Origin: Delphinapterus leucas
Taxonomy: Eukaryota > Chordata > Mammalia > Artiodactyla > Monodontidae
Assembly (NCBI RefSeq): GCF_002288925.2
Contig: NW_022098076.1
Location: forward strand, 67,621,964-67,685,963
Direction of reading: 5' to 3'
Length of the DNA: 64,000 nt
Part shown: one piece after another, positions 35,850 to 47,069 of the stretch
Numbering within the stretch: the first letter of the stretch is position 1
Layout: every line of letters begins with the position of its first letter
The notes under the pieces: model-generated
Told to the model about the DNA's origin: nothing
Seen by the model: only the letters and a program-made list of their open reading frames with translations
Databases searched by the model: none
Position numbers and translations under genes: made by a program

Positions 35850-36462
35850 TCTGCTTGAGGAAATTAAGAGGAGATGGAGTTGGTGCCCCCGGCCCAGCAG
35901 TGTTGTCTTCTGTTCATTCTTTCCCCCTTCCGACGGGAGAATTGAACTCTTTCTCCAGTAAATAACCCTCCTCTTTAGGTCTCAGAAAGGGGGTGCTAAA
36001 TCCTTGGGTTCACTTTGCCCCGTACGGGCCTGGCCTTTTCTGTCCTCCCGCCTCTCTTCAATTCTGTTTCTGCTTTCCTTATGGGGCGCTCTAGAAAGCT
36101 TGGCCTTGCCCATCGGGGAATGGCTGAGTCCACCTGGAGGGCAGCCTCCACTGTTAGTTGTTCCCACCCTTCACAGGATCCCTGAAGTGGATCCAATGTG
36201 CTGCAATCCGCAGCTGTAAGCACAGCGACTCCCACTCACCATGCCCAGACTCACAGGGCGAAAGTGAGAACCGCTGGACAGAGGGGATGGCCCCTGTGCC
36301 CAGGGATGCCCAGGCGTCCTGGCTCTGCTCCCTCTCAACCCCCAACAGTGGTGGAAAAGGTGTATGCATAGTACCAGTTTTCTGTCCCCACTATCTTGAC
36401 GTCTCGTGTCAGAAATTAATTACTTATAAAATTCCTGGGTTAACGCTAAAAGAGATTGTTTT
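35850..36462. other. G+C-richer stretch after PIKFYVE, no gene seen
   Basis: About 500 bp with scattered CpG and several overlapping short ORFs (61-106 codons) on both strands, none with family features. It could be a decayed LTR or other old repeat. I cannot name it. Confidence 0.4.
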
Positions 36463-36475
36463 TAAAACTATTTTT

Positions 36476-36757
36476 TAAAAATTAATTAATTTATTTTTGG
36501 CTGCGTTGGGTCTTCGTTGCTGCACGCAGGCTTTCTCTAGTTGCGGCGAGTGGGGGCTACTCTTCATTGCGGTGCTAAGGCTTCTCATTGCGGTGGTTTC
36601 TCTTGTTGCAGAGCGCGGGCTCTAGGTGCGCGGGCTCAGTAGTTGTGGCGCACGGGCTTAGTTGCTCCGCAGCATGTGGGATCCTCCCGAACCAGGGCTT
36701 GAACATCCCCTGCGTTGGCAGGTGGATTCTTAACCACTGTGCCACCAGGGAAGTCCC
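36476..36757 (-). repeat. Cetacean tRNA-derived SINE (long form, antisense)
   Basis: TAATTAATTTATTT tail then the reversed body ending ccaccagggaagtccc. Near-perfect target duplication, taaaactattttt (36463-36475) and taaacctattttt (36758-36770). Confidence 0.93.
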
Positions 36758-36879
36758 TAAACCTATTTTTTTTAATTACAGAAAAGAAATTAAAAATTAT
36801 CATCTTGTTTTTAAGCATATACTTCAGAACTGTTACATGGCACAATACATCTCCAGAACTTTTTCTTCTGGCAAACACT

Positions 36880-39800
36880 GAAACTATACCCATTAACTCT
36901 TTTTCCCCCTCACCCTAGCTCGTGGTAACCACCACAGTCTACTTTCCATTACCATGAATTTGACTACTTTAGATTCGTCCTTATAAGTGAAATCATGCAG
37001 TATTTGTCTTTTTGTAGCTGGATTTGGCCCCTTAGCATAATGTCCTCAACGTTCATCCACGTTGTAGCATTTCCTTACTTTTTTTTAAGGTTGAAAGGTA
37101 TTCCGTTGTGTGTATGTTGCTACATTTTCTTTATTTATTCATCAATGGACATTTAGATTACTTCCACCTCCTGGCTATTATGAATAATGCTTCTATGAAC
37201 ATGGTAGTGCAAATATGTCTTCAAATTCCTTTAAAAATTCTTTTGGGTAAATACAGAGAAGTGGGATTGCTGGATCATATGGTGGTTCTATTTTTTAACG
37301 TTTTGAGGAAACTTCATACTGTTTTCCACAGTAGTTGCACTATTTTACAATCCCATCAACAGTGCACAAGTGTTCCAGTTTCTCCACATCCTCTCCAATG
37401 CTTATCTATTTATTTTGATGGTAGGCATCCTGATGAGTGTGACATAATATTGTGGTATTGATTTGCATTTCTCTGATGACTAGTGACGTTGAGTGTATTT
37501 TCGTATGCTTGTTGGTCATTTAAATATTATCTTTGGAGAAATGTCCAAATGTTTTGGCCACTTTTTAATCGGGTTACTTGATTTTTTTGTTGCTGAATTG
37601 TAGGAGTTCTTTATATATTCTTGATATTAACACCTTATCAGGTATATGATTTGCTGATATTTTCTCTCATTCCATTGGTTGCCTTTTGATTCTATTGATT
37701 GTATCCTCTGATGCACAAACGTTTTTAAGTTTGATGTAGTGCCATTGGTCTACTTTTATTTTTGTTGCCTGTGCTTTTGGTGTCATATCCAGAAATCATT
37801 GCCAAATCTCATGTCTTGAAACTTTTCCCCTGTTTTCTTCTAGGAATTTTATAGTTTTAGGTCTTACATTTAGGTCTTTATCCCATTTTGAGCTAATTTT
37901 TGTATGTGGTATAAAATAAGGGTCCAACTTCATTCTTTGGCACTTGGATATCCAGTTTTCCTAACACCATTTGGTAAAGATACTGTCCTTTCCCAGTTGA
38001 GTGGTCCTTATCAAAGATCATTTGACTATAAACAAGGGTTTATTTCTGAGCTCTGTATTCTATCCCATTGGTCTATATATCTGTCTTTATGCCAGTACCA
38101 TGTTATTTTGATTATTATAGCTTTGTAGTATGTTTTAAAATAAGGAAGTGTGAGATCTCTCTCCAACTTCATTTTTCTTTTCCAAAATTGTTTTGGCTAT
38201 TTTGGGTCCTTTGAGACTCTAGAGGTGTTTTAGGGTGAATTTTTCTATCTCTGCAAAAAATGCCTTTGGCATGTTGATAGGGATTGTGTTTAATCTGTAG
38301 ATTGTGTTGAGTAATATGGACATACTAACAATATTAAATTTTCCAATTCATGAACACAAGATGCTTTTCCATTTTTGCTCTTTCTTTAATTTCTTTCAGC
38401 AATGTTTTGTAGTTTTCAGAGTACAAGTCTTTCACCTTTTGGTTAGGTTTATTCCTAAGTATTTTATTCTTTTTGATGCTATTATAAATTGAATTGTTTT
38501 GTTAATTTTCTTTTTGGATTGTTCATTATTAGTGTATAGAAACACAACTGATTTTTCTGTGTTGATTCTGTATCTGCAACTTTGCTGAATTTATTACTTC
38601 TAACTATTTTGTGTGTACTCTTTAAGGTTTTTTGTATACATTTCATTTGCAAACAGAGATCATTTTACTTCTTCCTTTTCAGTTTTTGTGCCTTTTGTTT
38701 TCTTGCCTAATTGTTCTGGCTAGGACTTCTAATACTATTTTGAATGGAAGTGACAAGTGTGGGCATTCTTGCCTTGTTCCTGTCTTTACAGCAAAAGCTC
38801 TGTTTTCACCATTGAGACTGATGTTAGCTGTGGACTTTTCATATATGACCTTTATTATGTTGAAGTAGTTTTCATGTATTCCCAGTTTACTGAGTATTTT
38901 TATCATGAAGCTGTATTCACTATTGTCAGGTGCTTTTTCTGCACTGATTGAGATGATCAGGTGTTTTTTGTCCTTCAGTTAATGTGGTATATTACACTGA
39001 TTGATTTTCATATGCTGAACCATCCTTGCATCCAAGGGATAAATCCCACTTCATCATGGTTGTCTGATCCTTTTAACATGCTGTTGAATTCAGTTTGCTA
39101 GTATTTTGCTGTGGATTTTTCTTTTTTTCTTGCGGTACGCGGGCCTCTCACTGTTGTGGCCTTTCCCGTTGCAGAGCACAGGCTCCGGACGCACAGGCTC
39201 AGCGGCCATGGCTCACGGGCCTAGCTGCTCCGCGGCATGTGGGACCCACCGGGACCAGGGCACGAGCCAGTGTCCCCTGCATCGGCAGGCGGACTCTCAA
39301 CCACTGCGCTGTGGATTTTTGCAACTGTATGCGTTAGGAATATTGGCCTATAATTTTCTTTTCTTGTAGTGTCCTTCTCTAGCTTTGAGGTCAGGGTAAT
39401 GCTGCCTTCATAAAATGAGTTTGGGAGTATTTCCATCTCTTCAATTTTTTGGTGGGATTAGCATTAATTCTTCTTTAAACGTTTGGTAGAATTCACCAGT
39501 TAAGCCACCTGGTCCTGATTTTTCTTTGTTGGGAGGTTTTCAATTACTGATTCAATCTCCTTACTAGTTATAGATCTGTTCAGACTTTCTATTACTTCAT
39601 GATTCAGTCTTGGTAGGTTGTATGTTTCTAGGAATTTATCCATTTCTTCCAGGTTATCCAATTTGTTGGACTATAGTTGTTTGTAGTATTCTCTTATGAT
39701 CCTTTTTATTTCTGTGGCATCAGTTGTAATGTCCCCTCTTTCATTTGTGATTTTACTTATTTGAGTCTTCTCTTTTCTTTTTCTTAGTTAATCTAGCTAA

Positions 39801-40265
39801 GGGATTGTTAATTTTGTTGATCTTTCCAAAAAACCAACTGTTAGTTTCTTGGATTTTTTTCCTATTGTGTTTCTATTCTCTATTTTGTTTATCTCTGCTC
39901 TAATCTTTATTTTATCATTCCATCTGCTAACTTTGGGTTTAGTTTGTTCTCCTTTTTCTAGTTCCTTGAGGTATAAAGTTAGGTTATTGATTTCTTTCTT
40001 TTTTAATGTACATATTTACACCTGTGAACTTCCCTCTTAGTTCTTCTTTTACTGCATCCCTTAAGTTTTGGTATGTTGTGTTTACATTTTCACTTATCTT
40101 GAGATTTTTTTCTAATCTCTTGTGATTTCTTCTTTGATCTTTTGGTTGGTCAAGAATGTGTTGTTTAATTTTCATATATTTGTGAAATTTCTAGTTTTCC
40201 TACTGTTACTGGTTTGTCATTTCATTCCATTGTGGTTGGTAAAGATACTTGGTATGATTTCATTC
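36880..40265 (-). mobile_element. L1 LINE, antisense, 5'-truncated and decayed
   Basis: A 3.4-kb L1 in reverse. Minus-strand frames give decayed ORF2 reverse transcriptase text (for example DTTRKENYRPI near 39.35 kb and [11 protein letters not shown] near 38.78 kb) and an ORF2 piece near 40.0-40.17 kb (LRGKFTGVNMYIKKE). Stops and frameshifts are frequent, so it is dead. The 5' end is lost within ORF2. A SINE (39121-39307) splits it. Confidence 0.85.
39121..39307 (-). repeat. Cetacean SINE inside the L1, 5'-truncated
   Basis: Oligo-T and reversed short-form body ending at ccactgc; the usual final caccagggaagccc is absent, so the SINE lost about 15 bp of its 5' end. The target duplication gctgtggattttt is at 39109-39120 (12 bp plus the tail) and 39308-39320. 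Confidence 0.92.
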
Positions 40266-40269
40266 TTGT

Positions 40270-41620
40270 TAACAATTTATGCCCCCGAAGAAAATTTTTG
40301 TTCCAGAACATGTATACTGATGTCTTAGGCCAAAACAAAAGAAAGATGAGGCAGAGATCAAAGTAAAGTGATTTGAAACTGATAGTCATGAGTGAGATAT
40401 ATGAGCAAATCACCAGTTGCTGCCCTAGGAATTTTTTCTGATGTCTTCACCTTACTGAAAGAAGTTAAAATTTTTTTTAATTAAGAAATTTTTTTAACTT
40501 TATATCTTCTCCTGATTTGTTAAATTGAAAATAAAATTTATGAAAAGATAATTTTACTGTAGTCAATGCCCTTTAATGCATCTTTGGAGTTAGGTGTCTT
40601 GAATTTGGCCCTGATTGGTTGTTGTTTGCTATTACTTTAAAATTTTTCAAATTTGCCACAATATGTGTGGCGGGGTGTAAACTTTTAACTGTATAAATTT
40701 TCACCTTTAAGACATTGTTTGCACTTATGTGGCTTTTAGCAAGGTGCCATAAAAGCTGACCTCGCTCGTGTTGGTGGAGGAGGATGTTTTCAGGGAGATT
40801 GCTAGGGTCAAGAATGGACCAAAATGAGGTTGTAGTAGTGAGCAGTGGCCAGTGGAGGGCTCTGAAGTATCACTACTTGATCTTAAGATTTACAGATCTG
40901 CTTGGCAGAGCAGTATGAAGCCGTTAGAGGGACCAGTGGGACTGGGGGAACCCAAGTCCCCCAAATCTTTGCCAGAGTCCTAAGTTATTCTTTTACAAGA
41001 GTGCGTTAAATCTTAGAATATGTCGTTTTCATATGGAGGTTTAAGTTGGAAATAGCTTAATATTTTTTACTGAGTGTAATTCTTTTTTCAGATGAAGGTA
41101 ACACTAAAAGCTTTTCATTTGACAGAGCACATGCTTGATAAATTTGTTGTCCACGCATCCCTGAAATAGTAGAGTCAAGACTGTACAAATGAGTGACTAT
41201 CAGAAAAAGGACATTAGGAAAAACTAGAGAAATCTCAATAAAGTGTGGACTTGAAGTAATAATAATGTTTCAACATTGATTCATTAATTGTGACAGTTGT
41301 ACTTTACTTAATGTAAGACATCAATAGTAGGAGAAACAGGGTACAGGAGAAACAGGGTACAGAAATAGTAGTAGATGGAAAGTGTCTATACTATCTTTGC
41401 TATTCTTCTGTAACCAACAAACAAAACAAAAACAATAAAATGAGTGATTCTACAGTGGATAGGAAGAGCCCTACCTTAGAGACGTTGATTTTAGTGAGAT
41501 TAAGTTAGAAGGTCTTTTTTGTTCTTACTGTCCTATTAAAATATTTTTTCTTTCCCCAATCCAAAGAACCAATTGCTCTACATTTTGAAGCTAAGCAAGT
41601 GAAATGAAGATACACAGTTG
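40270..41620. other. Intergenic, nothing recognised
   Basis: AT-rich sequence without a convincing ORF or named repeat. A small local duplication, 'ggagaaacagggtaca', occurs twice near 41330-41360. Confidence 0.5.
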
Positions 41621-41624
41621 GGTT

Positions 41625-41735
41625 CTGCATCTGTGGATATGGATGGCCAACTGCAAGGGACTTGAGCAACTATGGCTTTTGGTATCTGTGGGGGGCCTGG
41701 AACCAATTCCTCACAGATAATGAGGGATGACTGTA
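41625..41735. mobile_element. Probable Tigger-like DNA transposon end
   Basis: Contains 'ctgcatctgtggatatggat', 'aagggacttgagcaac', 'ggcctggaaccaattcctca' and 'gagggatgactgta', the usual end of an old TcMar-Tigger-type family. It is a partial copy. Confidence 0.55.
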
Positions 41736-41739
41736 GAGC

Positions 41740-43990
41740 CATTTCTGATGGCTCTCTCCCTGGCCTTGGGTAGTTTCTTCATGTATGTCAGATCAGTGCC
41801 CTGCTGGATACCCATCCTCTGCAGATCTCTGAGGCTCTCTCTCTCTGCAGCTCTCTCCTCTAGTACTCTGCCCTTCAAACTCAGGGTCTTGGTCTCCCTG
41901 GATTCTCAGCTCTGTCTCCTGACCCCAGGGAGTAGAACAGGATCCTTCCAGGCATAACGAGACAAACAGGGCTCACCTGACTTGTTTCCTCTTTCTCCAG
42001 GATTACTGTCCTTTATTGGCTAGTATCTTCTGCCCTCTGGAAAACTGCTGTTTTGTATATTTTGCCTGGTTTTCTTGATTGTTTCAAGCAGGAGGGTAAA
42101 TCTGGTCCCTATTATCTCACCTTGCCCAGAAGCAGAAGGCCAAGTCAGACGAAATTTTATAACGATTATATCTAAATGCTGTGTTGGATCATTGATACAA
42201 TGTTTTCTCTGTCCAAAGTAAAAGGTAGTTCTCTATTCATTACTGTTTTAAAAATGTTTTTTAAAAATCCAGTCTCTTCTCCTAATTGAAGTCCTGTTAT
42301 CTGCAACAAATCAGAGTAGACAATAGCATACCAGGAAGAGAAATTTTTTTTTTAGGAAGAGAAATTTTTAATTAGCTCAATATGGGAAAATATGCCTTGA
42401 GCATGTTTGTGACCCTATCCACAGACACATGTCATCTCCTGGACAGAGCACACTCCAAGGAGACACAACGCGTGAGCCAGACTCCTGGTGTTGCCACCAT
42501 CTTTACCTTTTAGCTTCTCATCTTGAAAGCGCTGCTGCACATCGAGATTGCTCAAGAATGTCTAGGTATAATTAATTGCCCTTTAGCTTATCGGCAGCAG
42601 AACTTGGCAGCTTCTTCTAGACTTTTCCACATAGAATTTGATTGTCATTTCTGCTGCTAACTTGCCACTTCATCCAGGAAAAACGCATCTGGCAGCTGCA
42701 ACCCCCCAGACTGACGGTCATCATCCCCTCTAGTAATATCACTTAAAGGGCCAAACGACAACATGATATTACTAAAGAGCTACTCCTTAGGGGAATGCAG
42801 TTCAAGCTGCTTCCAGAAGCCTACACCTCAGCATCCTGGAAATGATTCCTTTAGTAAATTCTATATTTTGACTGGTCTCATCTGTACTGCACAGGGCTCC
42901 TGTTGTTTCTTTTCTGTGTTCATCTATAAATGCCCAGAGGTGGAAATGATAAGGATTTTTCTTACTTTAAGAGGATTGTGCTTTCCTTCTGTCCATTAGA
43001 AGTGAATATAATTATCGGTGACACTGGAGAAACTGGATGAGATGACTGAGAAATCCAAGCTCTTTGGTTATGTTGGAAGGTGGATACTCACTGCCTTAAT
43101 CCAAGTTGGGAAGATGCTATCTGGCACATTCAGTCTGGCTGCCACAGGAGTGGGATTTTTGTCTGCTACTTCTCAGCAACATGGCATGTGCTATTCTTCA
43201 TACTATATCAGCAACACTTTCTGCTCTATCCTGGTGGTAATAAATCACTGAGTGAATAGAGGGTTTCCCTGGAATAAATCAACCCATGGCTATTTTGCTT
43301 CATGTTATTTTGGTTCTCAATTCTTGTGTGATTTTGCAACATTTTCCCAAATTGCTGTGTGTATGTATATTCTAATTCACAGGGAAAATGATCAACATGA
43401 AATCCCACCTAAAAACATATTAATAGTTTGAAACTGCTCTAGGAAGGTAGGTATCTCTCCTTACTCACTTTTGTGTCCTCGGTAACAGTTCTTTGCATAG
43501 TTCAACTAGAGACAAGGCCAGGGCACTCTAGGGACAGAGTGCTACTATTTTTAGCTGTAGTTTCTTCAGTTTTTTTGTCATGTGACTTGGTTATCATGAC
43601 TCTTACTGATGGATCGAACCCTTCTTTACGCCCAAAGCAACTCGCCACATAGGTTAGAAGCATAGAGCCCACCAGCCAATGAGGTGATCTGATTTGAGGA
43701 CTCAGTCCAATAGAGATGCTCCATGTTGGATAGTGTCTAATGGATCCAGCCAAATTCTCTCTGTTGGTCGTTTTGATGTCCCGGGGAAGGCAGTAGAACC
43801 TGGGATTGTGTGTGTCAGCCGGGATGGGACGTCAGAGGGAGAAACTGAGAGGGAGCTGAGTCGTGAGTGTTGTGGGCTCAGCAGAAGGAGTTAGAGAGAG
43901 CTGGCTTCTGGTGGGATGACTAGACGTTCATGTCTCCGGCACACCTTTGAGTTGTGAGAGTTGACACTTCCTCGTGAATAAGAATGACTT
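41740..43990. other. Intergenic, mostly unassigned sequence
   Basis: Mixed composition. An AATAAA-containing stretch at 43238-43260 follows a C/T-rich run and could be the end of an old LTR. 43500-43950 has more CpG than its flanks. A 77-codon ORF (43018-43251) has no domain or family features. No gene is supported. Confidence 0.4.
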
Positions 43991-45940
43991 TTCTAGCTCT
44001 CCGTGAAGCCCAAATAGGTCTGAGGGTTTCCCACTTTTTTCCTGCGCATATGTAACAAATGCCTGTTGGGTGACCTGGGAGTAGCCGGCTCCTTACAGCT
44101 TGTGAGAGTCTAATGCCTAATTATTAGGCGCTAATAATTCTAGAAGGAATTATTAATACCTCCATTGCCATATCACACATTGTAGCAGCATGCCAAATTC
44201 ACCATGTTGTTTTATGTTTTTCAGTCAGTAATGCTTGCATTTTTGCCAAAATAATATAGTGTTAAATGGCATAACTTGAACTACTATGCTTTTTAATGTA
44301 AATGAGCACTCTAGAAAGTAGTACAAAGAAAACCTACCCGGCAAGCTTGAGAAGAAATTTTATTATCCGTATTATTTTAGACTAGTTCTTATTTAAATCC
44401 AAATACCTGCTGTTAGATTTTAACGCATTTTGTACATACAAATAAAATTAGGACTCCAAATATGTGATTTTCATCAGATAGGTTTTGTTTGATTGAAGAT
44501 TAAATATGGTTGTAAAACTTGTCCTTGTTTGAAGTCGAAATTTCATGTTACCGCGAGAATTGATCAGCAGAAGCTCATTTACAATCTGTAAATTGATTCG
44601 TAAGAGGACCCACAGGGTTTTGCTATTATTTTTGGACTTGCTCCCCAGCCCACACAGGCAATTAAGTAAGAATAAGAAAAAAGAAATCTGCATCATCAAT
44701 TAAAATCTAGGTTCCACTTCGTGACGTAGCATTTTATTTCTTCATTCATAATATTTAGCACATGCCTTGGTCATATTCACATATACGAGCTCTGTTCTCT
44801 GCAGTACCCAGTCCCCCTTCCATCTTTCCTTATTATGTGCTCCCATTCCCAGCCCTGTAATGGAAGATGCCTCTTTCAAGTGTCTAAGGTACATTTGACA
44901 GATGATTGTCTTCAGCACCTAATGCATCCCCTTTCCTCAGGGGCTTGAGAACATGTGCTTTTTTTCCCCTTTTTTTAAAAAATGGTCTGTCTGCACACAT
45001 AAAATCAGGAATTCAGATTCAAATGGGGGAAAAACTGTTATTCAGACATGTTTGGTCTCATAGGCATAGCTGGTATCCTTCCTTAGTGCCTAAGACTGAC
45101 TTGAGCTCTTAACAGAATCCAGATCTGTTTTGGTTTAATTTAATTAAGTTATCAAGCCAACTCAGTGGGCCATTCAGGAGTTTCCAGGTGGCACTGAATT
45201 TATAGGGCAGCTGACAATATGGGTTTTTTCCCAGTTCCTATTTAAAAGCATTTAGTAAATATTTTTAAATGATTAACCCAGACCTTTCATATGAATAAAT
45301 GTTATAACTAGTAAAAAACTATAAGTATACATGCGGGAAATATAATGGCCTCTTAATGAAAGCTCAAGAATTTCATAAGGACATGGAAAAATACAGGAAG
45401 GCAAGAAAGTAGCCAGATTATTTAAGGATTGTTGCTGGATTTGTATTAGGCTCCTATGAATTTAATTTAAGCCTGAATTCACAGGCAAGCATTTATTGCT
45501 AAATTAAGATCATGGAAGTTCTAAACAGAGCCTGACCTATCATTCTATAAATTTTGGTAGTTTTTCTTTGTTAGTTTTCTTTTTTGACTCATTTCACTGG
45601 CAGATCTTCACTTACTGAAAATAATAACTCACATATAAAGAATAACCTTTATTCTGGTGAAAAGTTATTTCTGTTTCAATAAAATTCAATAATAACTACT
45701 TCCTCTCAAACAGGAGTATTGCCAGCAGTACCTTACAGCTCTCAGAGGTACCTTACACTACCTCTCAGCTATGCTCTTTGGAGTCTAACTAGTTGTTACT
45801 ACAAAGGACATAAAAGAGTTTCTTTGGTGCAGTCATGATTTTTATTCTGATACACTGCCAGCCCTCACAAGCCCTGTGTGGTTCCGTCTTACATTAGAGG
45901 TAAAATTCTGGCCTATTTATATTAATCAAAGTGTATAATC
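43990..45940. other. Intergenic, nothing recognised
   Basis: AT-rich, no long ORF and no named repeat. A short repeated phrase, 'taccttaca', occurs twice at 45727-45760. Confidence 0.5.
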
Positions 45941-45946
45941 GTTTTG

Positions 45947-46204
45947 ATTTTTCCCCCAGAAAAACAAATTATATATTCATTTCCAATTTGTTTGCTGAAT
46001 AATATTATAGATCCATAGAACCTATCTTTAGTAATTTCTTTATTCTTTATTTATTCTTTATTCTATTTAGGTTTCTTTATTCTCTAATCAGGTTCATGTT
46101 TATATCCAGAGAATAGAGAAATTACTAAAGATAAGTTCTACAGACCTATATTCTATGCTAGTAAACAAATTGGAAATGAATGTAAAATTGTTTTCCAGGA
46201 AAAT
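45947..46204. repeat. Long imperfect inverted repeat (hairpin)
   Basis: The left arm (about 45947-46046) pairs with the right arm (about 46107-46204) around a loop of about 60 bp. Long matching blocks include attcatttccaatttgttt (left), which reads as aaacaaattggaaatgaat on the right, and atctttagtaatttct (left) against agaaattactaaagat (right). It could be a MITE-type transposon or two inverted copies of one repeat. Confidence 0.85.
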
Positions 46205-46389
46205 AATAGTCTCGTTTAACTCATGATATTTAACCAAGTGGGCATGTTTCATTCTTTCCCAAATCAGCCTTGAAATGAGAAATTGATTTCCATAAAAACT
46301 CTAGCGAACTATTTTTAATAATAATCATATAGGCCCCATTTTTATGAAGTCAGTACCATAAACAATTGATTGGACATATTAAATATTCA

Positions 46390-46394
<5 letters not shown>

Positions 46395-46427
<33 letters not shown>

Positions 46428-46619
46428 GCGGTACGCGGGCCTCTCACTGCCGTGGCCTCTCCCGTTGCGGAGCACAGGCTCCGGATGCGCAGGCTCAGCG
46501 GCCATGACTCACGGGCCCAGCCTTTCCACGGCATGTGGAATCTTCCTGGACCAGGGCACGAACCCGTGTCCCCTGCATCGGCAGGTGGACTCTTAACCAC
46601 TGCGCCACCAGGGAAGCCG
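46395..46619 (-). repeat. Cetacean SINE (short form, antisense) with AT microsatellite at its tail
   Basis: An AT run (46395-46411) and oligo-T precede the reversed body, which ends ccaccagggaagcc. The 15-bp target duplication taaatattcatatat is perfect, at 46380-46394 and 46620-46634. The microsatellite sits where tail and target meet. Confidence 0.95.
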
Positions 46620-46799
46620 TAAATATTCATATATTTTAATAAAACAAGAAACATGTGAATGGTATTATTAAAATCACTATGATGGAAATATTCAGAAAAA
46701 TAGTTTGCTTAATAATGAGTTATTTTTTAAAAAGTGTTTCATTTTTTGACTACTTTTCTCCTAAACCAAACTTGGAATAAAAATCTTTCTTTCTTTTTT

Positions 46800-46970
46800 T
46801 TGAGGAGGTGCCATGTATAATGGAATGCCAGGCTTGGTAGAGGGGACATGCCCCTAAATATCAATTTCAGCTCCCATCACTCATTAACTCTGTGACTTTG
46901 GGCAAATCACTTACCCTTCATGGAGGCTTGTTTATAAAATGGGGGTGATGATAGCTACCTTATTAACTAA
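46800..46970 (+). repeat. MIR element
   Basis: MIR order: 'actctgtgactttgggcaaa', 'tcacttacccttcatgg', then 'ataaaatgggggtgatgata'. Confidence 0.75.
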
Positions 46971-46979
46971 ATACATAGT

Positions 46980-47066
46980 CGTAGAATTGCTAGGTCCTAT
47001 GATAAACATATGTTTAAGATGATAAATTGCCCAACTGTTTTCCAAAATGCTTTTACCATACTTGAT
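46980..47066 (-). repeat. Short antisense L1 3' fragment
   Basis: Contains 'agaattgctaggtcctatg' then 'ccaactgttttccaaaatgc', typical reversed L1 3' text. Confidence 0.55.
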
Positions 47067-47069
47067 TTT

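Noticed and set aside
36880..40265. Possible active L1
   Set aside because: ORF2 frames are broken many times, the 5' end is missing and a SINE splits it.
43018..43251. 77-codon ORF as a possible gene
   Set aside because: No domain, no conserved motif, no splice or promoter context. Composition like its flanks.
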